Assembly: GCA_002345625.1 (NCBI GenBank)
Contig: DDWE01000089.1
Location: 1-16,321 of the forward strand
Length of the DNA: 16,321 nucleotides
Direction: 5' to 3'
Origin: Desulfuromonadaceae bacterium UBA2294
GTDB lineage: Bacteria > Desulfobacterota > Desulfuromonadia > Desulfuromonadales > UBA2294
Part shown: positions 6,074-12,766 of the stretch, piece by piece
How positions within the stretch are numbered: the first letter of the stretch is position 1
How the letters are laid out: every line of letters starts with the position of its first letter
The notes under the pieces: model-generated
The model's input: only the letters and a program-made list of their open reading frames with translations
What the model was told of the DNA's origin: nothing
The model's database searches: none
Position numbers and translations under genes: made by a program

Positions 6074-8218
6074 TTATCCGCGCCGCCAGGCATGAAACTT
6101 CTCGACCCAAACGAGCAGCTTCTCCGGCACATGCCCCCGTTTCCATACACCGGCCGTCGCCTTGTTGGCTTCAGCCAGGGTCGGATAGGGATGGATGGTG
6201 CCGAGAATCTTGTTCAGGCCGATACCGTGCTTCATGGCGAGGATAAACTCGGCCAGCAAATCGCCGGCGTGCGGGCCGACGATGGTCGCCCCGAGAACTT
6301 TATCTTTCCCGCGCGGCGTGATGACCTTGATCCAGCCATCCTCCTCGCCTTCGGCAATCGCCCGGTCAAGCTCTTCCAGTTTGTAGACCGTCACCTCGAA
6401 ATCGAGCTTCTGCTCATTCGCCTCGGTTTCATTGAGGCCGACGCGGGCCACTTCCGGGTCGGTGAAGGTACACCAGGGGATCACCCGATAGTCGGCACGA
6501 AAACTCTTGAACGGGCTGAACAGGGCGTTGACTGCCGCGTACCAGGCCTGATGGGCGGCGGTATGGGTAAACTGGTACGGTCCGGCGACATCGCCGGCGC
6601 AGAGGATATTGGGGAAGTTGGTACGTAAAAACGGGTCGGTGTCGATGATGCCGCGTCGACTGATCGTCACGCCGAGTTCCTCGAGCCCAAAGCCTTTGGT
6701 GTGGGCGCGGCGGCCGACCGCAACCAGAATCGCGTCGAAAGGAACCTCCACCCGTTCACCCTGATGATCGCAGACCAGCAGCTTCTCCCCGCCTTGCACC
6801 AGCACTTCCTTGGCCGCGTGTCCGGTCAGCACCCGCACTCCTTCGGCTTCAAAGCGCTGGCGGATAAAGTCGGCGACATCCGGATCTTCGCGACCCATGA
6901 GGCGCGGCGCCATCTCCACCTGAGTCACAGCAGAACCGAAGCGGGCAAAGGCCTGGGTCATTTCGCAGCCGATGGGCCCACCTCCGAGGACCACCAGACG
7001 CGGCGGTAGTTCGCGCAGCTGCCAGAGGTTGTCCGAGGTCAGATAATCGACCTGGTCGAGACCGGGGATCGGCGGCACAAACGGGGAGGCGCCGGTGGCG
7101 ACGATGATACTGCGGGTGGTCAGGGTGCGGCCATTGACCTCAACCGTGTACGGGGAGGTGATCCGCGCCTCACCGCTGATGCATTCGACACCCAGAGCAC
7201 TGTAGCGCTCAATGGAGTCGTGTGGTTCGACTTTGCCAACCACGCTCTGCACCCGCTCCATGATCTGGGCAAAATCGAACTCGGTGGTGGTCTGTTTGAA
7301 GCCGAACTCTTTTGCCCGGTGGCCATAAGACAGCATCTTCGCACAGCGGATCAGAGCTTTGCTCGGTACGCAACCGGTGTTGAGGCAGTCGCCGCCCATT
7401 TTATGCTTTTCAATCAGGGCGACCCTGGCTTTGACTGCCGCCGCAATGTAGGCACTGACCAGACCGGCGCTGCCGGCGCCGATGACGATCAGGTTGTAAT
7501 CGAAGGTTTTCGGTTTTGGAAAGGCCTGCAGCGCCTTGCGCACCTTGACCATGTCGAGCCCCTTTTTCGCCAGGAGCGGGAAGATGCCGAGCAGGGCAAA
7601 GGAGAGTAATAACCCGGGGGAGAGCAGACCGGACGCCGATTCGAGCTGGCCGAGCTGGGTGCCGGCATTGACATAGACGAAGGTGCCGGGGAGCATGCCG
7701 ATCTGGCTGACCAGATAGTAAACGCCGGTCTTGATCGGCGTCAGCCCCATGACCAGATTGATGATGAAAAACGGGAAGAGCGGCACCAGTCGCAGCGAGA
7801 AGAGGTAAAAGCCGCCATCTTTCTCAACGCCATCATTGATCGTCGTCAGACGCGCGCCAAATTTCTGCTGAACCCAGTCGCGCAAAAGAAAACGTGATAC
7901 GAGAAAAGCCAGGGTGGCACCGATGGTGCTGGCGAAGGATACCGCGATCAGACCGCGTCCGGTGCCGAACAGAGCACCACCGGCCAGAGTCATGATCGTC
8001 GCGCCGGGCAGAGACAGGGCGGTGACGATAATATAAATCGCCATATACAGAACGATGGTCAAAACTGTGTGAGTGGCATAAAAGACTGCGAATGCCAGCT
8101 GCTGATCCTTGAGATAGCTCAGGGTCAGGTAGCGGTCGAGATCAAAAGCAAAAAATGCGACACCCAAAACGGCGGCAATCGCCACCAGAATCAGGCGGGA
8201 TAACAATTTCTTCTGCAT
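6074..8218 (-). CDS. TVP38/DedA membrane domain fused to FAD-dependent disulfide oxidoreductase
   Basis: From the ATG at 8218 the protein has 714 residues. Residues 1-220 carry several membrane segments with the TVP38/TMEM64 (SNARE-associated/DedA) signature (LPGATIMTLAGGALFG and LRLVPLFPFFIIN). From ~240 a pyridine-nucleotide disulfide oxidoreductase follows: FAD motif GAGSAG (247-252), redox-active GGDCLNTGCVPSK (Cys278/Cys283), NAD(P) motif GGGPIG (412-417), and a dimerisation domain. In the C-terminal HPYPTLAE a Tyr (678) stands where dihydrolipoamide dehydrogenase has its catalytic His, as in mercuric reductase. An in-frame GTG at 8254 would add 12 residues but lacks a ribosome-binding site, whereas the ATG has AGGAG 11 bases upstream. 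Substrate unknown; membrane-tethered thiol redox or quinone/metal reduction is possible. Confidence 0.88.
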   Translation of the reverse strand: MQKKLLSRLILVAIAAVLGVAFFAFDLDRYLTLSYLKDQQLAFAVFYATHTVLTIVLYMAIYIIVTALSLPGATIMTLAGGALFGTGRGLIAVSFASTIGATLAFLVSRFLLRDWVQQKFGARLTTINDGVEKDGGFYLFSLRLVPLFPFFIINLVMGLTPIKTGVYYLVSQIGMLPGTFVYVNAGTQLGQLESASGLLSPGLLLSFALLGIFPLLAKKGLDMVKVRKALQAFPKPKTFDYNLIVIGAGSAGLVSAYIAAAVKARVALIEKHKMGGDCLNTGCVPSKALIRCAKMLSYGHRAKEFGFKQTTTEFDFAQIMERVQSVVGKVEPHDSIERYSALGVECISGEARITSPYTVEVNGRTLTTRSIIVATGASPFVPPIPGLDQVDYLTSDNLWQLRELPPRLVVLGGGPIGCEMTQAFARFGSAVTQVEMAPRLMGREDPDVADFIRQRFEAEGVRVLTGHAAKEVLVQGGEKLLVCDHQGERVEVPFDAILVAVGRRAHTKGFGLEELGVTISRRGIIDTDPFLRTNFPNILCAGDVAGPYQFTHTAAHQAWYAAVNALFSPFKSFRADYRVIPWCTFTDPEVARVGLNETEANEQKLDFEVTVYKLEELDRAIAEGEEDGWIKVITPRGKDKVLGATIVGPHAGDLLAEFILAMKHGIGLNKILGTIHPYPTLAEANKATAGVWKRGHVPEKLLVWVEKFHAWRRG

Positions 8219-8345
8219 GCGATAAAGCGCTCCTAAAGCGAAAGGAAAAGGCACTTGAAGCTTAACCGATCAGAGCCGAAGCGCAAAGGGGAACGTGGTC
8301 ACCATCGCTGAATGGATAGGGTCATAAGAGGCAACGGTTGGGTAC

Positions 8346-8379
8346 ATCAAAACCGAAAGGTCAAATCAAAACCGTAAGG
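8346..8379. repeat. Short direct repeat (15 bp, period 19)
   Basis: ATCAAAACCGAAAGG (8346-8360) recurs with one mismatch as ATCAAAACCGTAAGG (8365-8379). It lies about 130 bp upstream of the DedA-FAD gene start, where a regulator pair could bind, but it may equally be part of the adjacent repetitive stretch. Confidence 0.5.
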
Positions 8380-8460
8380 CTAAAATACACAGCGCACCAA
8401 CCGGCTGGAGGGCCCTAAGACATCGGGCCCGGTCCGTTGCTGTGTCGCGGCTACGAAGCC

Positions 8461-8606
8461 AAACCAGCCGGCGACAAAAGTGCCCCGCGCTTGTCACGCC
8501 ATAGCTCAACGAGCGACGGCGGACCAGGGGAAGGCACTTTTTGCCTGCTTTTTGCTGCCGCTTAGGCAAAAAGTCGGTCGCCTGGCGGGGCGAGTCACGC
8601 CGGTTT
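8461..8606. repeat. Small palindromic repeat element (REP/MITE-like)
   Basis: The stretch begins AAACC and ends GGTTT, with GC-rich imperfect arms (GCCCCGC near 8483 against GCGGGGC near 8585). Inside, ACTTTTTGCCT (8536-8546) pairs perfectly with AGGCAAAAAGT (8564-8574). An alternative partner AAAAGTGCC (8476-8484) is complementary to GGCACTTTT (8533-8541), so two folds compete. No convincing coding sequence covers it. It fills most of the ~500-bp gap between the divergent genes; apart from the direct repeat at 8346 and the promoter at 8662 I see nothing else there. Confidence 0.5.
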
Positions 8607-8661
8607 TAACATATCAGCACAGGAGAAACGCAACGCAGCGACAGGCAGAGCCAAGCATCGA

Positions 8662-8689
8662 TTGACTTTATACGGCGTCTTTGTAGAAT
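8662..8689 (+). promoter_or_regulatory. Sigma-70 promoter for the arsenosugar gene pair
   Basis: TTGACT (8662-8667) and TAGAAT (8684-8689) are separated by 16 bp and each differs from the consensus by one base. Transcription would start near 8696 and leave a leader of about 27 nt carrying GGAG (8714-8717) five bases before the ATG at 8723. No operator is evident. Confidence 0.65.
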
Positions 8690-8722
8690 GAGGAACCTTT
8701 TGATTCACAAAACGGAGTCCAT

Positions 8723-9055
8723 ATGAGTGATTATTACAACCCCGCCGACCTGAACAAATTCGCCGAAATCGGCAAGGACGCCCCGGAGCTGGCGACCAAG
8801 TTTTTCGATTATTACAGTGCAGTCTTCGCCGAAGGCGAGTTGACCGCGCGGGAGAAAGCCCTCATCGCTCTGGGCGTTGCCCACGCCGTACAGTGCCCCT
8901 ACTGCATCGACGCCTACACCCGGTCCTGTCTCGAGAAGGGGTCTCACCTCGGCGAGATGACCGAGGCGGTGCATGTCGCCAATGCCATTCGCGGTGGAGC
9001 CTCTTTGGTCCATGGCATACAAATGCGTAAGGTTGCTGATAAACTCGGCATGTAA
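8723..9055 (+). CDS. Arsenosugar biosynthesis-associated peroxidase-like protein (AhpD/CMD family)
   Basis: This 110-residue protein belongs to the carboxymuconolactone decarboxylase/AhpD fold. The core QCPYCIDAYTRSC carries the CxxC pair Cys58/Cys61, followed by the conserved His84 (TEAVHVA) that AhpD-type thiol peroxidases use in proton relay. The wording of the motif, and the gene 12 bp downstream encoding ArsS, point to the small peroxidase-like partner conserved beside arsS. Its exact reaction in arsenosugar synthesis is not established. Plausible roles are keeping arsenic or ArsS thiols/selenol reduced. Its own promoter and a GGAG site precede it, and the ArsS ribosome-binding site overlaps the end of this gene, so the two form an operon. 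Confidence 0.88.
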   Translation: MSDYYNPADLNKFAEIGKDAPELATKFFDYYSAVFAEGELTAREKALIALGVAHAVQCPYCIDAYTRSCLEKGSHLGEMTEAVHVANAIRGGASLVHGIQMRKVADKLGM

Positions 9056-9067
9056 CAAAGGACCGGC

Positions 9068-10027
9068 ATGCTAATCCCTTTTGCAGATACCCTCGCCGCA
9101 CACAATCTTGAGCTGACTCGCGAGTCAACCCGCACGTTGCAGATAAACGTCGGTCGCCTCTGCGATCTTGCCTGCCGCCATTGTCACCTCGAGGCTGGTC
9201 CCACTCGCCGGGAAGTCATGACACCGGAGACCATGGCCGCGGTCATGGCTTTTGCCGCCCGGCATCGCTTTGCCGTCATCGATGTCACCGGCGGCGCTCC
9301 GGAGCTTGTGCCTGAGATCAGCACCCTGCTGCGTGGCCTGGCTGCGCACACCGATCAGTTGATGCTGCGGACCAACCTCACCGCGCTGATGGCCCCGGAG
9401 CGGGCCGAGCTGCTTGAACTCATCATTAACCTGAAGATAACGCTGGTCGCCTCATTTCCGTCGATCAACGCCCGCCAGGCCGATGCCCAGCGCGGTGTCG
9501 GGGTCAGCGACCGCAGCGTTGCCATGTTGCAGATGCTCAATACCCGCGGCTACGGTCAGCCCGGAAGTGGTCTGCTGCTGCACCTGGTTGCAAACCCCGG
9601 TGGCGCCTTCCTCCCCGACGATCAGTCTGCCGCCGAGCTCCGCTTCAAGCAGGAGGCGCAACGTCGTTTCGGCATCGTCTTCAACCAGCTCTTCACCTTT
9701 GCCAATATGCCCCTTGGGCGCTTTCGCAGCTGGCTGGAAAAGAGCGGCAACGAGACCGACTACCTGCAACGGCTGCAAGCGGCCTTCAATCCCTGCACGG
9801 TCACCGGCCTGATGTGCCGCACCCTGCTCTCGGTCGACTGGGATGGCCATCTTTACGACTGCGATTTCAATCTGGCGGCAGGCATACCCTTAGGTGGAAA
9901 AACCTTAACGATTGACGCGTTGCCGGAACCCCCGGTTGCCGGCACGATGATCGCCACCGGCGAACATTGCTACGCCTGCACCGCCGGTTCCGGCTTTACC
10001 TGAGGTGGCGAGATCGCGACCTCGTGA
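9068..10027 (+). CDS. arsS: Arsenosugar biosynthesis radical SAM selenoprotein ArsS (UGA at 10001 read as Sec)
   Basis: ArsS attaches a 5'-deoxyadenosyl group to dimethylarsenite, the step after arsenite methylation in arsenosugar synthesis. The radical-SAM cluster motif is CDLACRHC (Cys32, Cys36, Cys39). The C-terminal domain holds Cys243, Cys250, Cys265 and HCYACTAGSGF (Cys301, Cys304). A conventional reading stops at TGA 10001-10003 (311 residues). Family members usually continue CTAGxGSS-(C/U)-GG; here the TGA falls exactly at the C/U position and the next codons read GGEIATS before TGA 10025-10027. I therefore read it as Sec312, 319 residues in total. A SECIS-like hairpin follows. AAAGGA lies five bases before the ATG. 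No arsM methyltransferase gene is in the window. Confidence 0.85.
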
Positions 10028-10034
10028 AGGTTGC
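10016..10034 (+). promoter_or_regulatory. Candidate bacterial SECIS hairpin
   Basis: GCGACCT (10016-10022) pairs with AGGTTGC (10028-10034), seven pairs including one G-U, around the loop CGTGA. The loop has a G at its second position and starts 19 nt after the UGA at 10001-10003. Known bacterial SECIS elements have a short stem, a small loop with an early G, and a 16-37 nt distance from the UGA. A competing hairpin GAGGT/ACCTC (10002-10006 with 10019-10023) begins at the UGA itself and is too close to it to serve. Confidence 0.6.
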
Positions 10035-10101
10035 AAAAGACGTCCTCACAGCATGACACCAACCCCCCAGGCGTGACCCTGCGGAATCCTTGCAACGCCT
10101 C

Positions 10102-10131
10102 TTGCTTGGCGTCACGGAAATATGCTAGAAC
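10102..10131 (+). promoter_or_regulatory. Candidate sigma-70 promoter of ilvE
   Basis: TTGCTT (10102-10107) is followed after 18 bp by TAGAAC (10126-10131), with TG two bases upstream forming an extended -10. A start near 10138 would lie after the ATG at 10122 and before the GTG at 10179, which supports the GTG as translation start. The spacing is slightly long. Confidence 0.45.
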
Positions 10132-10178
10132 AGGCAATCCGTGTCTTATATCACTCTCCCCGCTGGAGGTTCTTTGCC

Positions 10179-11246
10179 GTGAAGATCGACCTACTCCCCC
10201 TGAAAGAAAAAAAGGCAAAAATCGACGACGAGTCGAAGCTGGTGTTCGGCAAATCGTTCACCGACCGGATGTTCGTCATGGACTACACCACCGGCCAGGG
10301 GTGGCATTCGGCCCGGATCCAGCCCTACGGTCCGTTCAGTATGGATCCGGCGGCGATGGTGCTCCATTACGCCCAGGAGATCTTCGAAGGGCTGAAAGCC
10401 TTCCGCCGTCCCGACGGCCGCATCGCCCTGTTTCGTCCGGCCGACAATGTCGCCCGCTTCAACCGCAGCGCCAAGCGTATGTGCATGCCGGAAGTCGACG
10501 AAGGCTTTTTCCTCGAAGCGATCCGCGAGCTGGTGCGCCAGGAAGCCGACTGGGTACCGCGCAACGAGGGGACCAGCCTCTACATCCGTCCGACCATGAT
10601 CGCCAGCGAGCCGATGCTCGGCGTGCGTCCGGCCGACCAGTACCTGTGCTACGTCATCGTCTGCCCGGTCGGTGCCTACTACAAGGGTGGCCTGTCGCCG
10701 GTGAAGATCTGGATCTCCGACCACTACGTCCGCGCCGCCAACGGCGGCACCGGCGAGGTGAAAACCGGTGGAAACTATGCCGCCAGCCTCCTTGCCGCCC
10801 GTGAAGCTTCGGCAAAGGGCTACGATCAGGTGCTGTGGCTCGATGCGAAAGAGAAGCAGTACATCGAGGAAGTCGGCAGTATGAACATCTGCTTCATCTA
10901 CGACGGCAAGCTGGTGACGTCGCCGTTGGCCGGCACCATCCTCGACGGCATCACCCGCCGTTCGATCCTGCAACTGGCCAAAGACGCCGGACTCGAAGTC
11001 GAGCAGCGCGCCTTGTCGGTCGACGAGATTTTCGACGGCGTCAAGAACGGTCGACTCACCGAGGCCTTCGGCACCGGTACCGCCGTCGTTGTCTCACCCG
11101 TCGGCCAGTTCACCTACAAGGACCAGACCGTGGCTTTTGGCGACGGCAAAACCACCGGTGCCGTCACCCGCAAACTTTACGACACCCTGACCGGTATCCA
11201 ATATGGGCGCCTGCCTGACACCCACGGCTGGATCGACCTGCTTTAA
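10179..11246 (+). CDS. ilvE: Branched-chain amino acid aminotransferase
   Basis: This is a PLP enzyme of fold type IV that exchanges amino groups between Leu/Ile/Val and 2-oxoglutarate/glutamate, the last step of branched-chain amino acid synthesis. Family marks include YAQEIFEGLKAF, RPTMIASEPMLGV, the PLP lysine in VKTGGNYAAS (Lys195) and EEVGSMN. From GTG 10179 the protein has 355 residues, typical for the long (type II) bacterial/eukaryotic BCAT group. GGAGG (10165-10169) lies nine bases before this GTG, and the sequence then matches the usual N-terminus. An in-frame ATG at 10122 would add 19 unconserved-looking residues without a ribosome-binding site. A strong terminator follows, so it is monocistronic or ends the upstream unit. 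Confidence 0.93.
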   Translation: MKIDLLPLKEKKAKIDDESKLVFGKSFTDRMFVMDYTTGQGWHSARIQPYGPFSMDPAAMVLHYAQEIFEGLKAFRRPDGRIALFRPADNVARFNRSAKRMCMPEVDEGFFLEAIRELVRQEADWVPRNEGTSLYIRPTMIASEPMLGVRPADQYLCYVIVCPVGAYYKGGLSPVKIWISDHYVRAANGGTGEVKTGGNYAASLLAAREASAKGYDQVLWLDAKEKQYIEEVGSMNICFIYDGKLVTSPLAGTILDGITRRSILQLAKDAGLEVEQRALSVDEIFDGVKNGRLTEAFGTGTAVVVSPVGQFTYKDQTVAFGDGKTTGAVTRKLYDTLTGIQYGRLPDTHGWIDLL

Positions 11247-11304
11247 CCGTTTTTCCGGCCAAAATCGCTCAAACCATAAATTGTATCCGCTTGTTTTTAA
11301 TAGG

Positions 11305-11341
11305 AAACTCCCGGAATGCGGTTGTCATTCCGGGAGTTTTT
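11305..11341 (+). terminator. Rho-independent terminator after ilvE
   Basis: AAACTCCCGGAATG (11305-11318) and its perfect complement (11326-11339) form a 14-bp stem around a 7-nt loop, ending in a T run (11337-11341). The flanking A and T tracts could also let it act for transcripts from the other strand, but no gene on that strand ends here. Confidence 0.9.
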
Positions 11342-11560
11342 GACTAAAATTATGCCTGAAATGCCATTTAGCTTACCTCTATGTGTAATTTAAAGTAGAT
11401 TTTTTACTTATGCCGTGTTTTCGGGCAGCTTACTGCTAAAAAAAATGGCACTTACCCAACTCCCATATCCGCACAACCAACCCAACATACAAACCTTTTT
11501 TATCTGTTTTTTCGGCATGTTATAAGCAAAATACGCACGATGCAGGACAATCTAATCCTC

Positions 11561-11576
11561 TTGGCATATCCTTTGC
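11561..11576 (+). promoter_or_regulatory. Sigma-54 (RpoN) -24/-12 promoter of the glutamate synthase operon
   Basis: TTGGCATATCCTTTGC has GG (11563-11564) and GC (11575-11576) at the obligatory 10-bp separation and agrees well with TGGCAC-N4-TTGC. Transcription would start near 11588, leaving a ~70-nt leader before the ATG at 11660. The leader holds two small hairpins, GTGA/TCAC (11593-11603) and GGCGCC-TCA-GGCGCC (11611-11625). The AT-rich 220 bp between the ilvE terminator and this site is where an enhancer-binding activator would bind; I see no clear activator palindrome there. Confidence 0.65.
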
Positions 11577-11659
11577 GTATTGGTTCTGCTTCGTGAGTTT
11601 CACCGGCTCTGGCGCCTCAGGCGCCCGACCGCACGCTCGATCAGGAGGATCATAGATCT

Positions 11660-12766
11660 ATGTGCCGCATTGGAGCGATCAAGAGTCTCGATTACGTCCA
11701 TCCGAGCCAGGCCCTGCTGTTGATGCAGTCGCAACAGAAAGGGCATGACAACTCGGGTTTCGCCATGGTCATGCACGACCTCGGCGGCGTGTTCGAATCG
11801 TACAAACACCTGCCGACTTTGTCGATGGCCTGTACCGACGAAGGGGTCAAGCTGGCCGAAGACATGCTGCACGCCGCCGGTTTCCAGCGCGTCATGCAGT
11901 GGGTGCCGGAGACCAGCAATCTGCCGGGTCTCGATATCAACGCCATGCCCAACTACGTCTTCGAGACCTTCGACTACCCGAAACACTTCAAGAAGGCCGA
12001 GCAGCGCGAGAAAGAGGATCTACTTCTCGATATGCGCCTGAAGCTGCGCAAAGCGCTGGAGAAGGACGAGATGGGTTTTGTCTATTCCTTCTGGCCCGAC
12101 GTCGTCACCCTCAAGGAGATCGGCGATCCGAAGGATATCGGCACCTACTTCAACCTGTGGGAGGCGGACAGCAAGTTCACCGCCAAAGTCATCACCGCCC
12201 AGTGCCGGCAGAACACCAACTACGACATCGTCCGCTACGCGGCCCACCCCTTCTTCTTGCAGGGGTATACGGCGCTGGCCAACGGCGAGAACACCTTTTA
12301 CCAGAAGAACCTCGAGTTCCAGCGCAAGCTGCATCGCGGCTACATCGGCTTCGAATCCGACTCGCAGTGCTTCCTTTACACCCTGCACTACGTGCACCGG
12401 GAACTTGGCTGGCCGCTCTCTTATTTCAAACACGTTATCACGCCGCTGACCTTTGACGACATTGAGCGCCGAGACGATCGTCAGCAACTCCTCGCTATCC
12501 GTCAGTCGCTGGCGCACCTGGAGATCAACGGCCCGAACACCATTATTGGCGTTATGCCGGACAACACCCTGTTTACCTGCTGCGATGCCAAGAAACTGCG
12601 CCCGGTGGTCATCGGCCGCTCCGAGCGTATGGTGGTCTTCTCCTCGGAAGTCTGCGGCATCAACGAAGTCCTCCCGGATCGTGATTGGGAGACCGACATC
12701 TACCCGCATGAACGTGAAATCGTCGCCATCGACGAGAATCTGGAGGTGCAGCGATGGAGACAATGA
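11660..12766 (+). CDS. Glutamate synthase, class-II glutamine amidotransferase subunit
   Basis: This 368-residue protein begins MCRIGAIKS. After Met removal Cys2 would be the N-terminal nucleophile of a class-II (Ntn) glutamine amidotransferase that releases ammonia from glutamine. KGHDNSGFAMV is the substrate-side motif of this fold. It corresponds to the N-terminal domain of a conventional GltB, here a separate polypeptide as in the archaeal-type split enzymes. The ammonia should pass to the FMN subunit encoded next. AGGAGG (11643-11648) lies 11 bases before the ATG. The gene overlaps the next by 13 bp, indicating coupled translation and equal subunit amounts. The sigma-54-type promoter upstream suggests control by nitrogen status. 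Confidence 0.88.
   Translation: MCRIGAIKSLDYVHPSQALLLMQSQQKGHDNSGFAMVMHDLGGVFESYKHLPTLSMACTDEGVKLAEDMLHAAGFQRVMQWVPETSNLPGLDINAMPNYVFETFDYPKHFKKAEQREKEDLLLDMRLKLRKALEKDEMGFVYSFWPDVVTLKEIGDPKDIGTYFNLWEADSKFTAKVITAQCRQNTNYDIVRYAAHPFFLQGYTALANGENTFYQKNLEFQRKLHRGYIGFESDSQCFLYTLHYVHRELGWPLSYFKHVITPLTFDDIERRDDRQQLLAIRQSLAHLEINGPNTIIGVMPDNTLFTCCDAKKLRPVVIGRSERMVVFSSEVCGINEVLPDRDWETDIYPHEREIVAIDENLEVQRWRQ

Noticed and set aside
8219..8254. GTG start at 8254 for the DedA-FAD protein
   Set aside because: It would add 12 residues but no Shine-Dalgarno sequence precedes it. AGGAG lies upstream of the ATG at 8218, and the added segment contains that AGGAG.
8366..8665. Small frames on both strands in the divergent intergenic region
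   Set aside because: They lie within the palindromic repeat element and have no ribosome-binding sites or recognisable domains.
10069..10100. Hairpin AGGCGT/ACGCCT as a terminator for arsS
   Set aside because: Only six pairs around a 20-nt loop and no T run; it also overlaps the likely ilvE promoter.
10122..10178. ATG start at 10122 for ilvE
   Set aside because: It falls inside the likely -10 region and has no ribosome-binding site, whereas GTG 10179 has GGAGG nine bases upstream and gives the usual length.
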